The translations under genes and the position numbers were made by a program. From Pelargonium cotyledonis (Eukaryota; Streptophyta; Magnoliopsida; Geraniales; Geraniaceae), in the NCBI GenBank assembly GCA_036897625.1, contig JAYMTA010001335.1, positions 1-20,561 on the forward strand: a stretch of DNA of 20,561 bases. Direction: 5' to 3'. Below are positions 1 through 8,231 of this stretch, piece after piece. Below the pieces are notes generated by a model. That model worked only from the letters and a program-made list of their open reading frames with translations, was not told the DNA's origin and made no database searches. Each line of letters begins with the position of its first letter. The stretch's first letter is position 1.

Positions 1-214
1 GGGTTGCTTAACAGACGTGGACAAGAAGACCTGACACTTCATCAACTTAGTGTGTTTGCTTTTGAACCCGGTCAAAACAGGCGCTTCAACGCGCTTTTGT
101 TCTTTAGTTGCTAGTTGTTTTTGCTTGTTTTTTGTTGTTATGTTTTTGCTTGTTTTTCTCGTTTGTTCTATGTTTTTCTTCAATTTCAATAAAAGTCAAT
201 TTTTACAGCTAAAA

Positions 215-385
215 AAAATTAAGCTAGCTCAAAACAACCAAAACATGTTGAAACAAGTGGTTAAAACACTTTGGATTTTCTCTGAGGTCTCGAGTTCGAG
301 CCTCCGTGTCGACGGTACGGAGTGGAATTTAAGATGAGAAATATTGTTACTTCGAGTATAATGTCTCGTTGCTTATCTAAAGAAA
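215..385 (+). repeat. Possible tRNA-derived SINE remnant
   Basis: An RNA polymerase III-like split promoter is visible. An A-box-like stretch lies at 258-268 (TGGTTAAAACA, matching 10 of 11 positions of the TRGYNNARNNG consensus). A B box lies at 294-302 (GTTCGAGCC, a full match to GWTCRANNC). The ~35-bp spacing is normal for tRNA-derived promoters. No cloverleaf can be folded around the boxes, so this is not a tRNA gene. A tRNA-headed SINE, in the general style of the plant Au family, is the best reading. The ends are guesses and no target-site duplication was found. Confidence 0.35.
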
Positions 386-600
386 AAATTAGCTCAAAAT
401 AATTGACACATACAAAGAAAGACGAAGTATACCTCTAACAAAAAATGAACTATTAAGAAAATGAGCCATTAAAGGTTGGCAAGGTTGAATTGAAGAAGTA
501 GAAAAGGGTTTTTGGGCGAGATAGAAGATAATTGTTTAAAATTAATAATAAATATTAAACAATCATATTAGTAATTTTATGTATTTTTAGGTCCAACAAC
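386..600. other. AT-rich intergenic DNA, no gene seen
   Basis: This stretch is AT-rich, with many stop codons in every frame and no recognisable domain, RNA gene or clear repeat. It is the left flank of the Mutator-like element. Confidence 0.5.
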
Positions 601-603
601 GTA

Positions 604-703
604 GCAAATTGCAGTAAAATTCTATAGAAAATTGATTAATTGTAGAGAACCCAGTAAAACATATTTTTGCACAAAACTTACCGATAGAATTGCTATGGTA
701 GTT
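604..703 (+). repeat. Left terminal inverted repeat of the MULE
   Basis: Blocks shared with the right arm in inverted orientation include AATTG.AGTAA, CTAATTG.AGAGAACCC, CACAAAAC and TTGCTA. The copy has lost an ACC triplet after GAGAACCC. Similarity fades after about 703. Confidence 0.65.
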
Positions 704-751
704 TTCCATCCATTTGAACGTTAGTGTTCGTACAAAAATACCGTTACATGT

Positions 752-791
752 CAATTTCCACACAATTCTTGCAATTTCCACACAATTCTTG
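752..791 (+). repeat. Perfect 20-bp tandem duplication
   Basis: The 20-base unit CAATTTCCACACAATTCTTG occurs twice head to tail (752-771 and 772-791) with no mismatch. It lies inside the MULE, between the left inverted repeat and the captured coding fragment. Perfect identity in an otherwise decayed element points to a recent slippage event. Confidence 0.9.
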
Positions 792-926
792 CAAAATCGA
801 GAATCTAACTGATCTGTGCAAGAAATTTGCTCAGGATCGAGTGGAGAAATTGCGAAATCAATGTGATAGAATCGATCAAGAAGGTGAATCGGATCAAAAT
901 CTGGAGACAAAATTGGAGTAATCTCG

Positions 927-1199
927 ATGAGCGAAGAAGATCCGATGAAGCTTGACGATGAATAGCTGTCGGAGCTGCGAGAGATTTTCCGGTCATTCGA
1001 CCGGAACAAGGACGGGAGCTTGACGCAGCTAGAGCTGGGGTCGTTGCTCCGGTCGCTGGGGCTGAAGCCGAGCTCGGAGCAGCTGGAGGCGCTGATCCAG
1101 AAGGCCGACACAAACAGCAACGGTCTGGTGGAGTTCTCGGAGTTCGTGGCGCTGGTAGAGCTGGACCTGGTGCAGACCAAGTTGGGCCACGCGCTCCAG
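927..1199 (+). pseudogene. Captured calmodulin-like (CML18-type) gene fragment, broken
   Basis: Read from the ATG at 927, the translation starts MSEEDPMKLDDE, meets an in-frame TAG at 963-965, then continues LSELREIFRSFDRNKDGS and beyond. This is the N-terminal half of a plant calmodulin-like protein of the CML18 group. The first EF-hand loop begins DRNKDGS (999 onward) and the second DTNSNGLVEFSE; both keep the Ca-ligand spacing with acidic residues at positions 1 and 12. Such proteins normally have four EF-hands and ~150-170 residues. Here the second pair is missing. Directly after DLVQTK the sequence jumps to KLGHAL, a stretch that in the family lies about 40 residues further on, so an internal deletion is inferred. 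After ~1199 homology is lost, though the frame stays open to 1367. The stop probably replaced a Gln codon (CAG to TAG). The fragment is GC-rich compared with its AT-rich flanks and sits inside MULE ends, so it was most likely copied from a donor gene elsewhere. It is unlikely to make a working Ca sensor. Confidence 0.75.
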
Positions 1200-1590
1200 C
1201 TCTCACTACCGGCGAAGCCCCACGACCACCGGCGTCCATCTCGATCTAGAGTTGTGCCGCCCGAAGCTACCAGATCCTCCGTCGAAGCTCGTCGCCGGAG
1301 CTTCATTTTTTCAGATTTGGTTCAATTTGGTATAAATTTGTGTTATTTTTGTTTGATTTGGGTTTAACTAAGACGAGTATTGGTTTGATTTGGTATTAAT
1401 TTCGATTTGATTAAGGGATTTAGGTTGAGTTTATATTTTCCGGCGAAAAATACAGATTTCAGCGACCGGAAAATTCATATGGTCGCCAGAATCTTCAAGG
1501 GCATCAAGAGAAAGAAGAAGAAGGGCATTTTAGACATTAAAAAAAATTAACCAACATTTGTTAAAAAATTCACCCATTTTAACGGTCCAA

Positions 1591-1693
1591 ACTGCTGTAG
1601 CAAACTATTGGTGGGTTTTGTGCGAAAATACGTTTCACTGGTGGGTTCTCTGCAATTAGTCAATTCTTCATAGGGCCTTACTACAATTTTCTC
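1591..1693 (-). repeat. Right terminal inverted repeat of the MULE
   Basis: This is the inverted partner of the left arm. Read on the minus strand it begins GAGAAAATTGTAGTAAGG and runs to about 1591. This arm looks less decayed than the left one: the cytosines and guanines at the mismatched positions are mostly kept here. Confidence 0.65.
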
Positions 1694-2250
1694 AACATAA
1701 TATAGTGCAGTTTTCCATTAAAACTATTGATAGTTTTATGTTCTAATTAATCATGTGGCATAGTTTTTAAGTCTGATAAACCCGTAGTTATTCCATTCGC
1801 AGACCAATTCGCAAACAAAAATTGACGCTATCAAACTGTGCCACAATGACTAAAACATCATGAATAATAAAACTGTAGGAACTTGAATCCTTTCACAGCT
1901 TGAAAAACACAAACAACTAACAATAATTGCATTTGAAGTTTAAGACGATCACATGAAAGGCTCTACTTCGCCACCACTGGGTCAGATGATTCGACAACAA
2001 ATTTGAATAATGATATGATGGCTTCAACCAAACAACCACATTCCAAGTCATATTCTCCTTCTTTTGCAACCGCCTCCTGCTACCTAACGCACACATCGAT
2101 AAAAAACACTGTGAATCTATGTCGGTGTCGCTTAGCAAACCCTAATAATACTTAACTTGTTATCAAATGCAAGAACTCATTATCATAATGAGAGCAAGAG
2201 ACTACAATTTGATATTTGTAAATCAAAGAGATTGCCAATTAAGAGCAACA
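1694..2250. other. Intergenic DNA, no gene seen
   Basis: The longest open frame is a 73-codon minus-strand stretch at 1917-2138. It has no recognisable family, no gene-like codon bias and no partner exon. I see no RNA gene or clear repeat. Confidence 0.45.
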
Positions 2251-3500
2251 GTTATTGTACATAAATCTTAACCAATTTCAAAACGATAGAGAGAAAGAAA
2301 GAAGAGTGACACAAACCCTTAAAAAGTGTATTCCTATACTTACTTTTTAGAATGAGCAACATATAATAACCAGTACCCATAAAATCATAAGTTATAATGA
2401 CGAATGACATAGCGACACGTGGCGACCAAATAACACCCAAGCAACTAAGCCCAAAATCGAAGGTGGGCACAACCCAAGATCTAGAATGCCTCGAGACAGC
2501 TGCATAACTCGCATCAAAGTCCTCAAATATCACCAAGGTGACTCAGCACACGAGGAAGTTCTTGATGGTCGTCAAAAAATGGAAATAGAGGACGACAGAA
2601 TCGATGTCGAGACATGGGTAGAATGCCCCAAGCTCCATCCTTGGGCATCAGACTGATGTTGCGACACCAAGACTCCCATGTGGCGACATGGGGATGATGT
2701 ATATGTACCTGCTCATCCAAATGCCACATTCATCACCTAGATGAACGAACATGACAAAAGTGTTCCATAATCATTCTAAGTGTCTCCCTTTGCACTGAAG
2801 ACCTCTGAAAAGTGTCCCAGACGGCTTGGGCATTCTAAGAGCCATTCGGGCGACTTGAACATCCCAAGGGCCACTCGGACGGCCTACGCCGCTCAAGATT
2901 TTTCTGAAGAGTTTGAAGCCCCTAAGAACATGGGAACCACTTCAAACGTCACTCGGTTGTCCACTTTAGTCCTTGGGCGAAAGGAGAACCGAAGAAATCT
3001 TCGCGCGGAGCATTGCATGAAATGCTTGGCGGGCATCCCAACGATGCCGCAACATCAAGCTCTTCATGTCGCAACATGGATACATTGCCCAACTGGGATA
3101 CCCGTGGGCATCGCACCCATGATGCGACATAAAGCTTCTCGTGACGCAACATCGAGTCCATTCTAGCCCCAAGACTAAGTTTTGTGTTACTAACTCCGAT
3201 CATTCTATCCTTTTTAATTGTGGTCTTCAATCCATGACTTAAAACACTTCACTAATGCCTTCACAAGGTTTTCGCCTCGTCGGATCATGCATCCTTAAGA
3301 CGCTTCAGCATGTTACATTATCATCAACGCTTCAAAAACCTCGAGGCACTACCCCGCGTGGTAGAAGCTCTTAAGGGATTCAACGAGCGACCCCGACATG
3401 CGAGAGACATACATAGAACCCACAACGCACCCGATGAGCACGTGTAATGTGCTAGGGGGCAAGTAGCCCAACTCACAAATGGGTCTAGATGAGCCCTACA
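2251..3500. repeat. Decayed repetitive DNA with dispersed CGACAT-type motifs
   Basis: Between about 2560-2720 and 3020-3160 many variants of an inverted motif recur (ATGTGGCGACAT, ATGTCGCAACAT, ATGCCGCAACAT, ATGCGACAT), interleaved with GGGCATC/GATGCCC words. A second theme at 2810-2890 repeats GGGC.AxTCGG. Moderate open frames exist on both strands (2780-3166 plus, 2949-3230 minus), but they mirror each other through the palindromic motifs and show no known domain. This looks like non-coding or long-dead retroelement DNA. The family is not identified. Confidence 0.35.
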
Positions 3501-4552
3501 CCTTCAGCAACAACCACGCGCTGAAACGTGACACTAGTTGGTGGAAGGTATTGATGAGCTCATTTTGACTTCTTGGTCAACATCATCACACTTAGCTAAT
3601 AGAATTTATATTTGCTATGGTTGTTGTTGTGCTTCTTCTTTTCCAATGACAAGGTTTTTAGCCTAAGGTCCAAGTGTCCAATTTCCCAGCTTAGGTAATT
3701 TACCTTGAGTCTTGGAACTTGTCACCCGTGGAAGGAAAACGCACCAAAGGAACGAAGCACCTGGGGTTGTGTTACCAAGACTCCGCCTCAGGCGTGAGAG
3801 TAAGTCTTTTATATGGTAGACACTAAAGCTTTTCTAGAGAGAGAAAGCTTTTAGAGAGAGAAGCTCTCAAATGTAGAGAAATTGTGAGAGCTGTACCCTC
3901 TTCTTTTGAAGGGGGGGGGGGGGGGGGGGGTATTAATATGGACACCTTGCCACATTGTGCCACTTGTTGTGACGTGATTGATCGGTGAAGAATTGAAACT
4001 CATCTTAGCCTATTTGGCTTTTAGAAGCCCAAATGGCTCACTTGATTTCATGACTTTCCTTAGCCCTTTTAGGATGTTGGGCTTCTTGGTCTTGAACATG
4101 TTGCTCATATATGTGGACTTGGTCTTAACTTGCCATGAACTTAGGTGAACCCATGTTTTGTAAAGCTTAGCCCTTGGTGCATGGAAGTGTGTTAAGACCT
4201 TTTCAAGACTCTTAGTGAGCTAGTACCATGAGAGACATAGTCATGAGTGCTTGAAAGCATAGAGGACGCGTGTCCTTGAGGCTAGCATGCTTGCTGAGCC
4301 TCTTATCAGCTTGCGCTCTGTTAGTTGTAGCTTTGAAGGTCATGCTTGTAGAACTTGGATGAGGTGTTTTGGAGGTGTCTTGATGTTACCCAGGCCTTGA
4401 ATTAGCCTTGGAATAGTGTTTAGAACCGTAGCATATCATCCGGAGTCAAAGGGAGCCATCTAGAGGACAATTGAAGGCCGAAAACATGGACTAGGCTGGA
4501 ACATGTGCAATGCCGCGACATTGGCCGGATAGCCCCATTCCTATTTTTGCTT
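3501..4552. other. Intergenic, probably transposon-derived DNA
   Basis: No gene, RNA or open frame of note is visible. Around 3828-3870 there is a local repeat of AGAGAG and AAAGCTTTT words that can form a hairpin (AAAGCTTTTCTAGAGAG... AAAGCTTTT), just before the G homopolymer. The rest is unique-looking, moderately AT-rich sequence. Confidence 0.4.
3911..3930 (+). repeat. Poly-G homopolymer, 20 bases
   Basis: Twenty consecutive G residues follow TTTTGAA and precede TATTAATATG. Such a tract can form a G-quadruplex and is prone to length change. Its exact length is also the kind of detail sequencing and assembly get wrong. Confidence 0.95.
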
Positions 4553-4673
4553 GGGGGACAACTTTATCCGTGTTTTGCTGCCAGGGGTACAACCCTAACC
4601 CTGTTTTACTGTCAGGAGGACAACTTTAGTCATGTTTCACTGCTGAAGGGATAGCTTTAGTCATGTTTCACTG
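4553..4673 (+). repeat. Degenerate ~31-bp tandem repeat, four copies
   Basis: Four adjacent units share the pattern GG..GACAACTTTA.TC.TGTTT.ACTGC. The last two are nearly identical over TTTAGTCATGTTTCACTGC. The units vary between about 31 and 33 bases. The position, just upstream of the 28-bp minisatellite, suggests both belong to one repeat-rich element. Confidence 0.6.
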
Positions 4674-4809
4674 CTGAAGCTATTTTTTAACCCAGAATTG
4701 ACCCCGAACCCCTAGTATATATTATTCAGAGCGTTTTAGGGGCATTTAAGGAGTGATATGGCTTTCTAGAGGAGCTTTCCATACTTAGTTGAATTTCTTG
4801 AATTTTGTC

Positions 4810-5190
4810 GAGAGCTAGGCCTGGAGGGTTGGAGTTGGAGAGCTAACCCTGGAGGGTTGGAGCTGGAGAGCTAGGCCTGGAGGGCTAGAGCTGGAGAGCT
4901 AAACCTGGAGGGCTGGAGTTGGAGAGCTGAGCCTGGAGGGCTGGATCTGAAGAGCTAAGCCTGGAGGGCTGAAGCTGAAGAGCTAGGCCTAGAGGGTTGG
5001 GGCTGGAGAGCTAGGCCTAGAGGGCTGGGGCTGGAGAGCTAAGCCTGGATGGCTGGGGCTGGAGAGCTAGGCTCGGAGGGCTGGAGTTGGGGGGCTAGGC
5101 CTGGAGGGCTGGAGTTGGAGAGCTAGGCCTGGAAGGCTGGAGCTAAAGAGTTAGGCCTGGAGGGCCGGAGCTGAAGAGCTAGGCCTGGAG
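4810..5190 (+). repeat. 28-bp minisatellite, 13.6 copies
   Basis: Thirteen full units start at 4810 and then every 28 bases to 5146, followed by a 17-base partial unit (5174-5190). The consensus starts GAGAGCTAGGCCTGGAGGG and ends CTGGAGCTG. Every unit is exactly 28 bases: there are only substitutions and no indels across the array. The period is not a multiple of three and the array has no long open frame, so it does not encode a repeat protein. It ends ~970 bp upstream of the PHYB start codon. Confidence 0.95.
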
Positions 5191-5268
5191 GCGCAGTACT
5201 CCCGACTTGGGTCGGGGCCACTCCCGAGCTTTACGGACCTGGGTCAGGCGACCCGAAAATTTCGGTCC

Positions 5269-5280
5269 CGCCACGTGGCG
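5269..5280. promoter_or_regulatory. 12-bp palindrome containing a G-box
   Basis: CGCCACGTGGCG is a perfect palindrome with the G-box core CACGTG at 5272-5277. G-boxes bind plant bZIP and bHLH factors, including the phytochrome-interacting factors. It lies inside the LTR-like segment, ~890 bp upstream of the PHYB ATG. Any role in PHYB control is inference. Confidence 0.5.
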
Positions 5281-5327
5281 TCTTGTGAGTCGTTGAATGA
5301 CTTATGATTTTTTTGGATAGTATCAAG

Positions 5328-5335
5328 TATAAATA
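5328..5335 (+). promoter_or_regulatory. TATA box of the LTR-like segment
   Basis: TATAAATA is followed ~35-45 bases later by a CT-rich leader-like stretch, the usual arrangement at an LTR transcription start. Confidence 0.45.
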
Positions 5336-5640
5336 CCAATCTCTTGGTAAGAGAAAAAGATCCTTCATTCTCTCAAGATTACTTATATCTCTAGCTTTCT
5401 TTCTCTAAAATGCTCTTTAAAACCTGCGTGTATCCCGACCGATATCTCATTCTCACGTCTAAAGTGGCATCCCGAGTGCCTAGTTGTTTAGTGTGTTTGC
5501 CTTGCGCAGATCACAAGTTTAAGGCAAAACGACTGGATTACCTTGACTTGGAACGAGACACACACGAACACTTGGACATTGGAACAATCAGATTCATAAC
5601 TTCAAACACTTAGAACAATTCATTTGCAACATGAACAAGA

Positions 5641-6163
5641 CGAGAAATGACTCTTAATGCGCCAAGATTGACCCGAGTCGAACATGTGCATCACCCACCT
5701 TTCATTTGTCAACTGTTCTTAGCATGAAAATAAATTCTCTGAAATGGTAAAACTTTTTTTTGTTTACAAACTATTTTCAAGATAATATAATATATTTTTA
5801 CAAATAATTGTTGAAAAAAGTAGAAGAAATAGATAGAGCTAAAGTTGGAAACAGTGTCCAGTAGTACATTACATTACATTACAGACATGACGCCCAACCA
5901 AACAGATTTCTGTGGTCACCGTGCCTTCTAAATTCCAAGTTCTAAATAAATAAAAACAAAATCCCAGAAAATTATCGTGAAAAGAAAAGAAAAGAGAAGA
6001 GAAGAAAAAGCATCGGAAATTGCAAAATTCCCCAATAAACAAATTAGATTCTGTCCAGCCTCCTTTCCCAGAGTAGAGGATGATACAGAAGTAGTAGTAG
6101 TAGATTACATAACAGCTCCATCAATTTCTGCAAAATTCCGACCACAACCGAGAAGATCCACCA
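5641..6163 (+). promoter_or_regulatory. PHYB proximal promoter and 5' leader
   Basis: This is the only non-repeat DNA between the LTR-like segment and the PHYB start codon. A TATA-like AATATAATATATTTT lies around 5785-5799. A pentanucleotide run of ACATT (3.6 copies, 5866-5883) follows. The leader shows an unbroken 32-base purine tract at 5979-6010 (AAAAG/AGAAG repeats), typical of plant 5' UTRs. The transcription start cannot be fixed from sequence, and a leader intron cannot be excluded. Confidence 0.5.
6080..6094 (+). CDS. Upstream ORF in the PHYB leader (4 codons)
   Basis: ATG ATA CAG AAG TAG encodes MIQK. The stop is followed at once by three more in-frame TAG codons (through 6103). The uORF is 84 bases upstream of, and in the same frame as, the PHYB ATG. 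This is the only ATG in the purine-rich part of the leader, so scanning ribosomes would meet it if transcription starts upstream of 6080. The context (GAGGATGAT) has G at -3, so it is moderate. Translation is unproven. Confidence 0.4.
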   Translation: MIQK

Positions 6164-8231
6164 ATGGCTTCCGGTAGCAATGCTACAGCTCATTCGCAGC
6201 AACCTCAGTCTTCCGGTACTAGCAACGTCCGCGTCACCCACAACGCCGAATCCATCAGCAAAGCCATTGCTCAGTACACCGTCGACGCTCGCCTCCACGC
6301 CGTCTTCGAGCAGTCCGGCGAGTCCGGCAAGTCCTTCGACTACTCCCACTCCCTCCGCACCACCACCCACTCCGTCCCCGAGCAGCAAATCACCGCCTAC
6401 CTCTCCCGAATCCAGCGGGGCGGTCACATCCAGCCCTTCGGCTGTACGATTGCCGCCGACGACTCCACTTTCCGCCTCATCGCCTACAGCGAAAATGCCC
6501 GCGAAATGCTCGCCCTCACCGCCCAGTCCGTGCCCTCTCTCGAGAAGCCCGAGATCCTCGCGATTGGGACCGACGTCCGTACGCTTTTCACGCCCTCCAG
6601 CGCGGTCTTGCTCGAGAAAGCTTTTGGGGCTCGCGAAATTACGCTTCTCAACCCTGTTTGGATTCACTCCAAGTACTCCGGTAAGCCCTTCTACGCAATT
6701 TTGCACAGGATTGATGTGGGTATTGTGATTGATCTTGAGCCGGCCAGGACTGAGGACCCGGCACTGTCAATTGCTGGGGCTGTCCAGTCCCAGAAGCTGG
6801 CTGTGCGTGCAATTTCCCAGCTGCAGTCACTTCCTGGTGGAGATATTAAGCTCCTGTGTGACACTGTGGTTGAGAGTGTGAGGGAGCTTACAGGTTACGA
6901 CCGGGTGATGGTCTATAAGTTCCACGAGGACGAGCATGGTGAGGTTGTGGCTGAGAGCAAGAAGGCCGGGCTCGAGCCCTACATTGGTTTGCACTATCCT
7001 GCCACTGACATCCCCCAGGCGTCCCGGTTTTTGTTTAAGCAGAATCGGGTTAGGATAATTGTGGATTGCCATGCCACTCCAGTTCGTGTCGTTCAGGATG
7101 AAGGGCTTATGCAGCCCCTTTGCTTAGTTGGTTCCACTCTCCGAGCCCCGCACGGATGCCACGCCCAGTATATGGCTAATATGGGCACTATGGCCTCTTT
7201 AGCCTTGGCGGTAATCATCAATGGAAATGACGAGGAAGCTATTGGAGGGAGGAGCTCGATGAGGCTATGGGGCTTGGTGGTTTGTCATCACACGTCTCCT
7301 CGGTGCATCCCATTCCCGCTCCGATATGCTTGTGAGTTCCTAATGCAGGCATTTGGTCTTCAATTGAACATGGAATTGCAATTGGCATCACAGCTGTTGG
7401 AAAAACATGTTTTGAGGACCCAAACTCTCTTGTGTGATATGCGCCTCCGTGACTCCTCTACTGGAATCATTACTCAAAGCCCGAGTATAATGGACCTTGT
7501 CAAGTGTGACGGAGCAGCACTTTTCTACCAAGGAAAGTACTACCCACTAGGGGTGACCCCGACTGAAGCCCAGATAAAGGACATAGTAGAGTGGTTATTG
7601 GCTTTTCATGGAGACTCGACAGGTTTGAGCACTGACAGTTTGGCTGATGCCGGGTACCCTGGGGCAACCACACTTGGTGATGCAGTTTGTGGGATGGCTG
7701 TTGCTTACATCACTAAGCGGGATTTTCTATTCTGGTTTCGTTCCCACACAGCAAAGGAGATCAAATGGGGTGGTGCAAAGCATCACCCAGAGGACAAGGA
7801 TGATGGGCAGAGGATGCATCCACGTTCCTCATTCAAGGCATTTTTAGAAGTAGTAAAGAGTCGAAGTTTACCTTGGGAAAATGCAGAAATGGATGCAATA
7901 CACTCTCTGCAGCTTATTCTGCGGGACTCATTTAAAGATGCTGAGGCTAGCAATTCTAAGGCAGTTGTGCATTCCCAGCTTGGCGATCTAGAATTGCAAG
8001 GGGTGGATGAACTCAGCTCGGTTGCGAGAGAAATGGTTAGGTTAATAGAGACTGCAACTGCTCCTATATTTGCTGTGGATGTCAATGGACAGATTAATGG
8101 ATGGAATGCAAAGATGGCAGAATTAACTGGGCTCTCAGTGGAGGATGCTATGGGGAAGTCCTTGGTTCATGATCTTGTTTACAAGGAATCAGAAGATACA
8201 GTCGACAAGCTTCTTACTCATGCTTTAAGAG
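6164..8231 (+). CDS. PHYB: PHYB exon 1 (photosensory module and first part of PAS-A)
   Basis: This exon encodes residues 1-689 plus the first base of codon 690. The donor is G|GTAGTC at 8232. The GC-rich first 700 bases (third positions mostly C or G) give way to a more AT-rich 3' half. The N-terminus is ~25 residues shorter than Arabidopsis PHYB, missing part of the Gly/His/Gln-rich head. Ser61 in FDYSHS matches the Arabidopsis Ser86 phosphosite. The open frame runs on past the donor to a TAG at 8345-8347, but codons after 8231 do not match phytochrome. Confidence 0.95.

Larger units (their letters stand above)
601..1693. mobile_element. Non-autonomous Mutator-like element (Pack-MULE)
   Basis: The two ends of this ~1.1-kb segment are inverted copies of each other. 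The left arm (about 604-703) matches the reverse complement of the right arm (about 1591-1693) at roughly 80% over ~100 bp. The first 47 aligned bases have 10 mismatches, all of them transitions, as expected for an old element decayed by methyl-cytosine deamination. The left arm also lacks three bases present in the right arm. Long inverted repeats of this size, a GAGAAAATTG-like outer end and a captured host-gene fragment are the marks of a Pack-MULE. There is no transposase. A 9-bp target duplication is not convincing: 595-603 and 1694-1702 agree at only 6 of 9 bases. The exact outer borders are therefore uncertain by a few bases. Confidence 0.7.
5191..5640 (+). mobile_element. LTR-like promoter segment (solo or truncated LTR)
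   Basis: The order of signals is that of a plant LTR U3-R-U5. A GC-rich stretch (5191-5280) is followed by a TATA box TATAAATA at 5328-5335. Next comes a CT-rich leader (TTCATTCTCTC, TCTCTAGCTTTCTTTCTCT), then GGCATCCCGAGTGCC at about 5466-5480, which resembles the U5 phrase common in Ty3/gypsy LTRs. No terminal TG..CA pair, target duplication or coding domain is visible, so the borders are approximate and the family is inferred. The short open frame at 5410-5613 has no recognisable product. The segment points toward PHYB on the same strand. Confidence 0.4.

Noticed and set aside
258..302. tRNA gene from the A/B-box motifs
   Set aside because: No acceptor stem, anticodon arm or T-arm pairing can be formed around the boxes.
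587..1306. 239-codon minus-strand open frame, and another at 805-1239
   Set aside because: They are antisense shadows of the MULE and its GC-rich CML fragment. Their Ser/Ala/Pro-rich translations match no family.
4810..5190. 28-bp repeats as a CRISPR array
   Set aside because: The units are directly adjacent with no spacers, and the DNA is from a plant nucleus. It is a minisatellite.
5977..6177. 66-codon frame overlapping the PHYB start
   Set aside because: It begins with GTG rather than ATG, is composed of the purine-rich leader and has no family resemblance.
6044..6728. Long open frames in other frames (6044-6706 minus, 6180-6728 plus)
   Set aside because: They arise from the GC-rich first part of PHYB exon 1. 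The true frame is conserved phytochrome throughout.
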